Source of the DNA: Taenia hydatigena
Taxonomy: Eukaryota; Platyhelminthes; Cestoda; Cyclophyllidea; Taeniidae
Length of the DNA stretch: 64,000 bases
Assembly: GCA_036345935.2 (NCBI GenBank)
Contig: JADWOT020000006.1
Span: 17,706,519 to 17,770,518, forward strand
Direction of reading: 5' to 3'
The position numbers and the translations under genes were made by a program. Each line of letters opens with the position of its first letter. Position 1 is the stretch's first letter. Positions 36,604 through 47,731 of this stretch are shown in pieces. The notes below the pieces were generated by a model. It was not told where the DNA came from. It did not search any database and was given only the letters and a program-made list of their open reading frames with translations.

Positions 36604-39236
36604 CTAAATTACCAATCGAATCAAGTGTAATGCAAAAGGATAAGCAATACAGCTCTGAATGCAAGATATACATACATAAACCCATGCACTTTAAAAAAGC
36701 GGCTAATTTGAGGATGACATAGTAAATGATAGGTGTAGAAAGTGCGAGTAATCCAATAGAGACGGTGAAAAACCCTGAAGCTATGGGCACAAGTAGAGTA
36801 ATACCAACAAGCACACTCGAAGGGACGAGAGTACTCACATCAACTACCTAGATGGGAGAAAATCAAACAAACCTAAAAGAACAGCCCCAATTTTCACGGG
36901 TTAACCAAATAACCGCAAACACGAGAACGGAGTAGTTTATTGTTTGAATCCGCTTAAACAATTTATTAAAATGAAGTTATTTAAGCAAATCATGTGTTAT
37001 GCTCACTGAATTGTGGTTTTTATTAAATGTTTTATAGCATAAGCATAGGCTAGCCAGGAAGTTTCGTGAAGAGTTCTTCGGACGAATATCAGGAAATGCC
37101 ATACGGACCCATCGCGTTGGCTGATCATCATACAACGAGATAGCATTTGAGAAACGTTTTTATTTGGCGCCGTTTAAAAGTGCTACTAATGTGCTACCTT
37201 AAGGATAATATCTTACATGTATGCAGTACTCGTGGCAGTTAGATGCAACCTCTAGGCGAGAAGCGATCAAGCAACTCATCCCTCGAGGCAGAGAAGAGCT
37301 CAGTATTTCTCATTTACGCTAGTGAATATACATGCTTTGCATGCATCAACTTGTTAGTTCCAATGATATGAATTCCGGAGAGGCGATGGACGGAGAACGT
37401 TCTCCATACCTTTGAAGCTACCCTTACTTCGGTTTGCAGCAGTCGCGCATGCGTCGCAATTCGAATCACCAAGCGTTCGCAGCCTTTGTATCGCGTACAA
37501 CTTCCTAATAAACGGCTGTCTTAGACCCGATATGCATTTGTTCTACCTCTACCGTCAGCCTCTTGTAGCAAGGAACCATTTACTTTAGATTACTCACTAG
37601 CATAGTTTTAGGAACTTTCGTGATTGGAATCACGCCTGTTTAGATTGCACATCAGTTTAAGGAGAAAGTTGACGTTCGCCTCATAGCGAGGCTCACGTCT
37701 GCTTAACGCCTCTCGCCTAGATTGTGCAGTCGAACGAGTATAGTTTGTACAGATTTTTTAGGCTGATTCCCAGAACTGTTTCACTCTAATAGTTGTTTGG
37801 TTTGGCTTTACTTTATGGACGATAACTCATTACTTAATTTGTATTTCGGACTTTAAACCACAGGATTTTTAGAAAAACTTTTTGCGTTTCGTTTTGATTC
37901 TTAGTATTCTTACTAAAAACTGTTAAGAAAGTGTATAACAAAGGTCTTTAATGTGCATTGTGGGTGTGTTTACGGGTAAACACGTATCCTCAAAAAATAT
38001 TGGTTGGTAAACATTTCCCCTTGAAATATTAGCATTTGATTGGAAAGTTGGTGTTGTTTCGGCGGCCTACTTTAATGGGATAGCCCAGATTAAGCAAGTT
38101 TTTCATGTGTTCATGTTACTACCATCGCAATAACGTGGTGTCACTTTATAATATTTCATAAGCTGGTCGTTGTAGGACTAACCCGAGCATCGTCTATGGT
38201 TTCCATACATAGCTGTCGTTGATGACTAGGGATTCTGAAACGTGAGTGTCGTTTAGAAAATCCATCCTGCGACCTAAGATCACCTTTTGTCATTCGAAAG
38301 TTTTGTTGCTGTGCGCCCTACGTTTCATTTCTTTTGCAGCTTTAAGTGCGTACTTCCGTTAATTGGTGTATGACGCTTGTGCGCAGGCATCTGGTGATCA
38401 ACTGTTTAACGTGCATGAGCCGAAGCTTAATGTAGTAGGGCAAAGCGCCATCAAGAACTAGGTTTTTCTCACGACATTTTTGTTAAACAGTTTTTGGGCA
38501 GGGCGAAGAGCATCTGAAATGAGGAAGACGACATAATGTCTGCTTTCCTGTGATGGTGATTATTCTGATCTCTCTCCATGTTTCTTAGAAGCATTTGAAT
38601 TTTACTCCATATCTAATAACTGGTTGTTTCTAGGGTCAGTCATGCTGGGAAACGTATTTCAAGTCTCGCTTTTATTCCTCATCAGTCGTACTTTTGATGT
38701 ACCGCTACGTTTTCGTCTCCTAAATATGTGATCATTGAAGAGATTACTAGTTTTCTTATTGTAGTTATTCTGTTTTAGAAGCACATCCTCGAGATCCCGT
38801 GGTAGTATCAGGCGAAATTCGCGCATTCAGATCTCTGATGATGATATTTTTTCCGGTAATTTGTTGGCCATTTTTGTTTCGTTTTTTTTTCCAAGATATC
38901 CAATGCCTTTAGTGTATCTAACTTTTCACCGTTTTTAGAGGGACCTCTTGTAATCGATTGCAATTTTCAATCAGACAGTTACCAGCCTTCAGAAAACTCA
39001 CCTCTTTCCACCAAAGAGGCAAATACTAGTGGTTCCCGCAAACAAGGTTATGCTTTCACGCCTTGTTTTTGAGTTGTCAAAAAAACTGCAAATTAATCAT
39101 CTCATTGTGTATTATCAGTCTGATTTAAATCTCTAAATTCAAAAATGTGGTCTTTTGAATTGGTGTGATCTTTGTTTTCATGCGTTTTCTGACGATTTGC
39201 TGAAATACTATTCGTATTTCGCTACTAGAATTCGAA
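36604..39236. promoter_or_regulatory. Divergent intergenic region, RAB3IP / ZMYND8-like
   Basis: The two starts face away from each other across 2.6 kb, so both promoters should lie here. A possible 9-nt 5' UTR microexon of RAB3IP (36847-36839, minus) is framed by a T/C-rich acceptor and a GTGAGT donor. Plus-strand base composition changes from A-rich on the left to T-rich on the right across this interval. Core promoter elements were not identified. Confidence 0.45.
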
Positions 39237-42200
39237 ATGCCCCCACGTCGTAAAAGTGCTGCTAAGTCTCGGACTCCCTCGCGGTCGTCAAACACATGCT
39301 CCGCTGACAAAGACGACAGCTTCACTCGAAGGAAACGTCGAAGAATTTCTAGAGTATGTCGATCTGCGTTCCTTTTCCAAATAGATTTAAGAGTTCCATC
39401 ACCTGTTGAATTTGGATAGGTATTTCATTGTCTCAAATACAAGCGGCAGGCAATTCGCTTATTCGGGCAGCGGTTTTTGATTTCACCAATTATTAGTTCC
39501 AATAAGGAGTTATTGTCCCACACCATGGTTATTAAATTTTGCATCCAAACTTCAGTTTGTCACTACCCGTCTATAGAGTTGTTTGTCACCGTATGAAGAC
39601 AATTGGAGCGTAAGTTGGCATAGGATGAGTAGCGAGGTACGCCCTCCAACTGCAGAATCAGAGAAAGCCCAAAACGGTTCTCGTGTTTCTAAACCGTAGT
39701 TGTAGATTGACCCCAATCAGATTTATGTCCACGGGGTGGTTGTGCCATTAGATAAAAGAAGGGTTTGGAAGCTATCTTGACAGGTAAAAACAACTATTGT
39801 TCCGTGTGTCATGGATTCTCGCAGATGTAATCCACAAATACTATACTAGGATGTGACCCGTTCGTCGTCCTCTCCTTGAGGCGGGTTGGTGGTCACCTCA
39901 AATCGACTTTTGGGTTCTTTGATAAAAGTGGTTTTCATTGCTTTTTTACTGATGTACTGTTTACTTTCCCATTATGGTTCAATTTTTTCACCAATCAGGT
40001 GGTGAATTATTTAGTGTAGCTAGAACCCCAGTAGGCCTTTCCACAGTTAGGTTAATCGATGACCGTTGTGTTGCAGCATCAGCTTAGTAACTATTTGTCT
40101 AGTTATCACTATCTGATGCTATTATTTGGCATGTGCTAATTCCATGCTCTTGTTTTTAATGCTTTAGGAAAGGCTGGACGATAGTAGTACACCGGACATG
40201 CTCGATTCTCTTTTAACAGGTAATTACATTTGAGGGGAACGATGACACCTTTAATAAATAGTACAAATCTCCCCACGCAGCCCTTTATCATTGATATATG
40301 ATGAAAGAACTGCGAACATTTGTTTGGCATTCTAAAATCAAATTTTGTGAAGGGTACCTTAAATGCGGTTCTGAAGTGGGACCCAATCGAATGCTGTTTA
40401 TGGTATAACTCAAGTTGTCTTTTGGGTTGGTGATAGATTAAGCATTTGAACTAGTGGTTGGTGGGTGTCATCACTGGTGCTGCTAACTTGTTTCTAGATC
40501 CCGATTGCAACTCATTGAGGGAGTCAGTAAGTGGAAGAAGCGGTCGAAACTCCTCTAGGACAAATGAGCAAACCAATGCTTGTGCACCCACGCCAGTTAG
40601 GGGTAGGAGACGTGTGTCCCTTGCTGAGAGTGCAACGGGTGTTCAGCCCATCTTGTCATCGGGGGTGAGGCGGAGTCGGACTAGTCGGAAGCAGAGTTTG
40701 GAGAATATTCAAATGTCTCTGCTCTCGCAGACCGAGCAGACGGATTGGCTGCTGCCGAGACGCAGCACGGGTCCCATGAGTCCGGGCCTAGTGCCAAAAA
40801 TCAAGACTAGGCGCCCCTCGGGCTCTTCTCAGGAGGCGGTCGACGACTTCTGTTGGATTTGTCATCGCCCTGGACAGGTATCACCTGGATTTTTCCCAGA
40901 TTCAGCAACTAGCTCCCGAGAATCTCGAGATTTTTTGTTCTTTTAGTTGAAATCCTGCAGCAGCTGTCCTCGCGTCTACCATTCCAGTTGCTTAAACACT
41001 CCAGAAGCTGAGAAGTCTAGTGAAATCTTGTCTCATGAAAGCTGGCAGTGTGCCCTGTGTCGTGAACTGGCTTTGGTTACTCTGGGCACATCGGACGCAG
41101 CGAAATGGGGACCTGTGACTTCAAATGCGACCTACGAGAACCAACTCAATAAGGCGTTGGCTTTTATGATTGATTTCATGTCGATTCAAAGCTGGGTACG
41201 TGGCCACTTTATAGCCATCTCCCAAGAAGCTTCCTCTTTTAATCGGCATATGAGTAGTTTCCATTGGCAACGCTTGATTTGTGAAATATGCTGAAGTCAC
41301 CTTATTCTCTTGTAACCTCAACGCAACTTTCGCATAATTCTAGGCGGAACCATTCCGAGAATCAGTCGATTCTAGTGAAAACTTCGGCACTCCGGGTGCC
41401 ATCAGATATCCGATGGATCTTCGTACCCTCCTTCAGGTGTGGTTTAGCTTGTTCCAATGTTTTCCTTTTCTAAACCTATACTAATTTCTCCTCGTTTTTC
41501 AGCGAGTGAATGATGGTCAGTACAAATCAACAAATGCATTTCTGGCTGATTTCCTCTGGATCATTCATAATTGCTTCATATCTGAGGAAAAGCCAAGTAA
41601 GTCATCTTGCCTTCTTTATCTTATCCTCATCTCACCCATTGCCACTCAAGCCGACTGTGAATGTTGATAAATTTCTGGCTAGAGATGAGCGGGAATGGTC
41701 TTGTTTGAATTACTCCTCTCATGTTCACAGACTCCCAACTCTTGATGAAGGCGCGTTCCTTAGAGCAAATGTGTCTCTGCGAGATTGAACTCCTACGAGC
41801 CTGCCCCACCTGCTACCTCAACCGTATTACCGCCCTTCCCGTCCTCCCTTCGACTACTTTTGTCTTTCCTGCCATCTCTAAGTGTGAACCGCGCATCTAT
41901 CGACGCCCTGAGATGCGAAAACCCACCGAGCACCTTAACACTGACCTTGCTGAGGGACTCTGGTTCGCAAAACCCTGTGTGAGTTTCTTAATTTTGCTTG
42001 TGAGCTTAAGGCGCAAACCTTGTTCCACTTGCAGGGAGTTCAGTTCAGAGGTTAATTAAGTTCGGACTGTCCGTGATTGATATCAGAGTGAAACTTCACT
42101 CGCGCGAAGTCTCACACACCCAGCTAGTCAAGGAATGCTGTCAACTTCAATTACAGACTGTGATTCACCCAGTCGTATGGGTTCGTTTCGAAGAGGGGCG

Positions 42201-45200
42201 ACGGTGGCCGGGAAAGATGATGGCGGAACTACCAAACAAACTCCTTCTGGTTTCCTTTTTCGGTACCTATACCGCTCGCAAAACGCCAGCAAACTACGTC
42301 ACTCTGCACACCTGTCTCAGCGTCTCTGTGAACGCGAACACCACCTCTGGCGTAGCCGCCACCACTGCCTACAGTGATGAAATGGGAGGAGGACTTAGGC
42401 GACTGCCCGATTCTGGCGAATCGAAGGACACGGAGACCCACACCCGAGCCTGTGAGGAGCTACGACGTCATCTCTCCCTTCTTCTCCAGGCCTTTCCCAG
42501 ATTTCGACTCCCTGCTGCTCCTGCCTCCCGCGTACTACAATTCTCCCAACAGATTATTAAACAACATTATGGGTATGTGCGGTGCTTCTATTGCTAAGTT
42601 TCGTCTTCTGATATCCATAGATGAGTGGACCTAGGATACCCTTTGGCAGCGTTTTGTTTCATTTTATGGAATCGCAAGGCAGAGGATCAGAAGCTAGTGG
42701 GATAGGTGGTGCAAACGTTTCTCCATGACATCAATGTGGGGACCGAGTTATGACTAACAAAGCTAAATATGCGGTGAAAACAGACGATTTTCCGTTGAAT
42801 AGCCTCCTCTGCCTTTTGAGCGTTGTTCCCGGTAGTCGAGTGTGTTACAACGTTCACAGGGTCAAAAATTCTACGATTTTCTGCCACTAGTGATATATAT
42901 TGTGAAATGCTCAAAGTTGGGGTTTCGTACTTAAGTGCTCCTCGTTGAAATGTCCTGTAAGCTTCATATAGAGCGGCTTTACTGGGTTGCATTCCCCATT
43001 CAGTCATCTCTTTGGCTGTTAACATTTTAGTTAAAATTCATACGGCTTTTAATTAATCTTTTGGTCTTCCGAAGGTGGCTCTTGATGTAATTATTACGGC
43101 TCGCCAAGCAAGTCTTTAATTTGACACGGTTATCACGATGCTACCATGATTTCGGTGTTCTCCTTTTTGTGTCCGGAGTAATACATCCATCCATAGTAAA
43201 TGCCTTCCTTCTTCGAATATCAGACACAGTGTTTAGTCATCGAAATTGCGATCTGAGCTTCACTAAGGCCGTACAGGAGAATGGAAATACTCCTAGTACA
43301 AGTGTCAAGTCGCCATGGCACCAATGTGGGAGTTGAATCGTAGTAAATTACTTAGGTCCACATGGTTCAATGGGCATTTATTACTCATATAATACAACTA
43401 AAACTAATTGAGAAAGGCTGGTAGCGATGAGGAACCGACACTTAAATTCCTCAGGATTCGGACTTAGTAGACAAAAATTGACAACTAAGGCGTTACAAAA
43501 GAGGTGGTCTTCCTCTTTTACCGTTATTCATGCATTGGCCTTCGTTCTCGTACCAATTCATCTTCAGCTTCTCTCCTGAGACGTCAATGCAATTGTGCGC
43601 GATACTAACCAATAGACACTTGGCTAATGTTTTGCTTGGCTACTGGTTGTTGAGTTTTCATTTTTAAATCTGGCTTCATGTCATGCACATGTGCTGACAT
43701 GATGCTCCTCTTCTGCGGCGATACTGTAGATACCTCGTGCCTGGTACACGTCATTTCTTTCTGAAAAAATACATGGAATCTCAGTTTGCCAGGTATATGT
43801 CTTGCTTCCATTAGACATGTATTCTATTCAAATTACGTTGTTTTTTGTGGTGGTTTCGATGGTAGGCCCTTCAACCAATGGATTCTTGCAGGAGATGGCC
43901 TCCCTTCTCCAGCTTCCTCTGAGTCTGGGGCAGCCGCCTCACCAGGGCCCACTGGTGACGAGGTGGATTTCGTTCAGACCTCAGAAAGCTGCCTCCCCTC
44001 CTCACCCTCCCTCGCCACCTCAGTGCCTTCGGCAACTCCTCCCGCCCCATCTCCACCGCTCCCTCCACCCCTCCCGCCACCATCTTTACAAACAAGGCTG
44101 GCGCCGGCACCACCGCAATCGTCATCGTCGTCCTCCACCACATTTCCCCTCATTGGGACCAATCGATCCCTCACCTCAGAGGACTTTTCCGAACCCCTAC
44201 TGGCCCGTCTCTCTACAAACCTGCTCTCGTCCTTCAGGAGCTCCCATGGGGAAAGGATGGCACCGCCCCGCCAGCCTCCTTGTAGTGTTCCTCAGGCGGG
44301 GATGGAAGAAAAGGGGCAGGATTTTGAGCGCAAGTGCGTTTTTCCCTCCCGAAGCCGGATGTTGGGATTCTGTGCAAATCTTGTCATGTTTGCTCATCTA
44401 CCCACTCACTTAACGAATATGCATATGCAGGCGAAAAGGAGTTAAATCATAGGCTGAATATGCATTTTCGACTTAAAAGGGGCTTAGGGCTACTGGCATG
44501 GCCCAGAGGCCAAGCTGCCCGGCCGAGCCTTGAGTGACCTTTTACCGAAGCTGAGATGATTTTTCAGGTCTCTAGATGGGCGTCATTCTGTCTGCTTCAG
44601 CTTTTGTTGTCGTAAGCCACTCATCCAAAGTGCACTGGTTAATTTGTATTTCACATATTGAGGTGTCAAATTTCGCAGTCGTCGTTAGTGTAGATTTTGC
44701 TTGGTGTAACAGAGCCTGGCCGACTGGCTTCTAATGAAGGGCACAATCAGACAATGCACTTTTGTCTCATTTTCATTACTCAAGTCTACCTTGCTTTGTC
44801 AGGACCGTACTTCCTTGTTTCCCACTGGTCTCAAAGACTTCACCAGATATTCTGAAGTGCTGATAACGCTGTTTTTGAATTGGGTTTTTTAATGGTTGGC
44901 ACAGTATCGTACCGCCCATGGTTGGATTTGCCTGTCCTCCTTTGGGTCTACCGAATTCCAAAAAATGGAAATGCATCCCGACATGTTTTAAAATATGCCA
45001 ATCTGAAATAATTATTTGGAAGCTGGTTCTGATTCGGGATACTGAGGTCGGGTGAGAATGAAACTGTGGTCACTTGTCACAACTGTTTCGGGGACCCGAG
45101 GGAAATTTAGCCTCTGTTGCAGTTATTCAAGAAAGAAAATATCTAACCAGATTGTATAGTTTGTGAATCACCATAGCTGCCAGAAGATGACTCACCCCTG

Positions 45201-47731
45201 AGACGGCTACGCATGCATACTCGCTGTCGGACGTAATGACCTTAACAACAGGTGTCAAGGCGTGCGTTGACAACAATTTTAGTAACACCTCAGGCAAGAT
45301 GGGTTGGTGTATTTAAGGCAGGGGAACCAATAAAAGAGGGGGAGGGGTGGCAAACGTCCGTCTCAAGGTGGTTCTCATTGATTTGAAGCGAGTTTAGCTT
45401 ATTATGAATGCGGCAGAATTGTGTCGTTGTGGCTGTTTTTTTCATTTTCTTGGTACTTCAGGGGTTACATTTGACACGTTCGGTGTCAAGGCATCTGAGC
45501 AAAATAGACCAATACAGGTCAGGGTTTCCCGCACGACGCCAGCAGTTATCTTGTTGAACCGACTAATTCAACTGATGCTCAAAAGCTGTAATGTGTTCAT
45601 CTTCGTAGCAGGAATGTCCGATATCCTTTTCCTTGTTTTATATGCAACTAACCCGTTTACAATGCGGATGGTTTTTTGCTACCAGTTTCCTACCATATTG
45701 CATTTGTGTTCCCGGTCTCAGGCAGGAAAGTAGAGACGTCACATGTGAGGCTGATAGCCCAAATATTAAGAGAGCTGAAGTCTTCGCATGTCTTTGGCTT
45801 TTTAGTGCAACTAAAACAGGTCGCGGGTTAGATGTGCCCAGATTTAGAGGTAGAGGTTGCCTCGTTTGTAATGCCCAAAAATGTTTTCTCGAACAACCAA
45901 CACATATCTTCTCTTGGGCACCTAGTCATGCCTTTGGACTCTAGGTGTGCTCAACGCGAGAGCATGCATACCTGCCTACTTCATTATTTGCTGATTTGAA
46001 GGGTGAGAGGCGGTCCACGAATGGACAAGATAGGCGTTCCAACCAGGGAGCCCTTCACTTACTCACCTATCTGTCCCTCTCAACCTGTTCTTTTTGTTTA
46101 GAACCATAAAGGTACAGTTTTTAATTTTGTTTTCCATGATTTGGAACTAATTAAATCGACATTGATTTGTTTTGGGTTGGATTCTCTGGATACCGATAGT
46201 GATTTGACTTAATCTTTCCTTTTTTGCATTGCATGCTGAATGACTGCATCAAAATTTGGCCACTTTTATCCTCCCCTCTACTTTATTCTTGCAGTGCCGG
46301 CGCGCAGGCTGAGAATTCCGTGTATGATAATGTGGATGCCCCGAATGCAGAAACGACTCCTGCAACGTAAGTGCGCATGACTTGAGTCAATTTATTTGAA
46401 AGAGTAACTGAATGGCTCTTAGGTTCCGCGGCTATATCCTATTACCTATACACAATTCTCCGCCTCTGAAAATTGCCCTTGTTTTTTTAAATTAATATGC
46501 TGGTAACATTGCACTTGTAATTGTCGCATTTCTTTGCCATCAAGCGATTCGTCATCACCCACTCTACCCTTGCGACACCTGGATAATATACCTCCAGGCG
46601 AGCTCAAGACGGATCTGACTGCTCGCTTTCAAGAAGCTCGAGACTTGTTTTCCAGGCGATTCCAGTCTCTAATGGAGGATGTCTTTCGGAATCTTGAAGA
46701 GTCAATCAATGAGACCTGCTCTGTTTCAACTGCTGCCACCACCATAGGTGTTTCTGCAGCTTCTGCTGCCGTCTCCGAAGCAGAGGTGCCTATCCAGGAA
46801 ACGACTCGGATCACTACTCGTACGTGTTACTTCTTTTTCATTTCTAATGCATTACCTTTATCATCATTTTATGCGCTGAGATTCCTGATTCCATTTTTGA
46901 TGAACCGTAATATATGCGCTACTTTTTTTCCTTTGCAACAGAGGACCAAGAGACCCAAACCGCGTCAAATGTTGTAGTTTCGGCGCGATTCCTCGATGAA
47001 AACAAAACGAAGATGGCACTGCTGCGGACGGAAGTGCTTCGACAAAATCAGGAACTGGAGCGCCTTCGGCTGCTGTTGGACTACACGCGCTACGAGATCG
47101 CGAGCAGTCAACGTGACCGTCTTACCGAGCTGCGTGCGGTGTGGGAGGCGGAGTTGCTGGCCACGGTGGAGGGAGTGGTTAAAATCTGCGAGCAAGAGGC
47201 TTCAGGGCTGATTGATATTGTGAAAAGGAAGCAATGGGTTAGCACACACTTTCTTCACTACCTTCCTCATTTTTGATAAATTCTGCTAGTGAGCTCTTGA
47301 TGTTTAGTTTTCTGTTGACTGGTTTTTGCTTCTTAAAGCCGCTTTTTTTAAAGGTAATTTCAGGAATCCAAATCTCGGCCGTATGGTTGAGGATGGAAGT
47401 GAAATTTTAGTCCATCTCTTGGAAGGTTTTTTGAAACTTAAATCCAAGTTATTATGCATTCAGCGAATCAAGTAGTGGTCTCGACCCTCTGGATACATTT
47501 AACACCTGCTCTCTTATACCACATCAGGAGACGGTTAACCCTCCTCCCTGTTACTCTTTGCAGTGTACATACTGTGGAAATGAGGCCTTCTTTTACTGCT
47601 GTTGGAATACGGTGTACTGTAATACGACGTGCCAACAATTACACTGGCCAGAACACATGAATTCTTGCACTCATCCAAAACGACAGGTAATGGAACAGCA
47701 GCAGGAGCAGCAGCAGCGTCAGCTACACTAA
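39237..47731 (+). CDS. ZMYND8: ZMYND8-like chromatin reader (PHD-bromo-PWWP-MYND)
   Basis: Proteins of this family read modified histones and recruit repressor complexes in the nucleus. Exons seen: 39237-39353, 40168-40219, 40498-40877, 40947-41195, 41344-41436, 41503-41596, 41731-41978, 42157-42572, 43892-44333, 46295-46366, 46545-46819, 46942-47237 and 47564-47731. A basic N-terminus ([16 protein letters not shown]) leads to a PHD finger (CWICHRPGQ, then [13 protein letters not shown] and CALCREL). Bromodomain pieces follow ([26 protein letters not shown]). Then come a CPTCYL zinc motif and a PWWP-like segment ([17 protein letters not shown]). A Pro/Ser-rich exon, a coiled coil and a MYND finger ([19 protein letters not shown] ... 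CQQLHWPEH) end the protein at TAA after a Gln-rich tail. All junctions keep frame except exon 8 to exon 9, where phases 2 and 1 disagree. A small exon is probably missing there. Confidence 0.92.
39354..40167 (+). other. ZMYND8-like intron 1 (814 bp)
   Basis: It is a T-rich intron between the basic first exon and the 52-nt second exon. Nothing further was recognised. Confidence 0.6.
42573..43891 (+). other. ZMYND8-like intron(s) 8, probably hiding a small exon
   Basis: The flanking coding phases do not match, so an exon of length 3n+2 is expected here. A candidate open stretch lies around 43268-43334 after an AG ([17 protein letters not shown]), but it is unproven. An antisense open frame (42687-43025) is listed separately. 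Confidence 0.4.
42687..43025 (-). CDS. Unrecognised antisense open frame inside intron
   Basis: A 112-codon minus-strand frame starts with ATG ([19 protein letters not shown]) and lies inside a ZMYND8-like intron. Its first 80 residues have a mixed, protein-like composition, with [12 protein letters not shown] and [10 protein letters not shown]. The final 30 residues look less protein-like and may be intron read-through. I recognise no family. The LYE segment recalls, but lacks the key Arg of, LYR-motif proteins. It may be a nested small gene, an exon remnant or chance. Confidence 0.25.
   Translation of the reverse strand: MLTAKEMTEWGMQPSKAALYEAYRTFQRGALKYETPTLSISQYISLVAENRRIFDPVNVVTHSTTGNNAQKAEEAIQRKIVCFHRIFSFVSHNSVPTLMSWRNVCTTYPTSF
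44478..44560 (-). repeat. TRIM LTR fragment (diverged)
   Basis: GGGCTACTGGCATGGCCCAG and the following AGGCCAAGCTGCC read as the reverse complement of the LTR centre (GGCTGGCCTCCGGGCCATGCC and context). Only the middle part is recognisable. Confidence 0.45.
45715..45760 (+). repeat. Short interspersed repeat, copy C
   Basis: TCAGGCAGGAAAGTAGAGAC is followed by GTCACATGTGAGGCTGATAGC. It matches copy B in the first half and the common palindromic core in the second. Confidence 0.5.

Larger units (their letters stand above)
44334..46294 (+). other. ZMYND8-like intron 9 (about 2 kb)
   Basis: This intron contains a fragment of the TRIM-type LTR (44478-44560, reverse orientation) and copy C of the short repeat (45715-45760). 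No coding exon was recognised. Confidence 0.55.

Noticed and set aside
36572..36838. Hydrophobic 88-codon minus-strand frame that could be a membrane protein
   Set aside because: It begins within a GTGAGT donor-like site and runs out of frame into the first RAB3IP coding exon. It is best explained as T-rich intron sequence.
43802..44413. 203-codon alternative frame in the ZMYND8-like Pro-rich exon
   Set aside because: It is not in phase with the following exons (46295 onward), and the other frame has the more natural Ser/Asp/Glu composition. Kept only as part of the phase-conflict finding.
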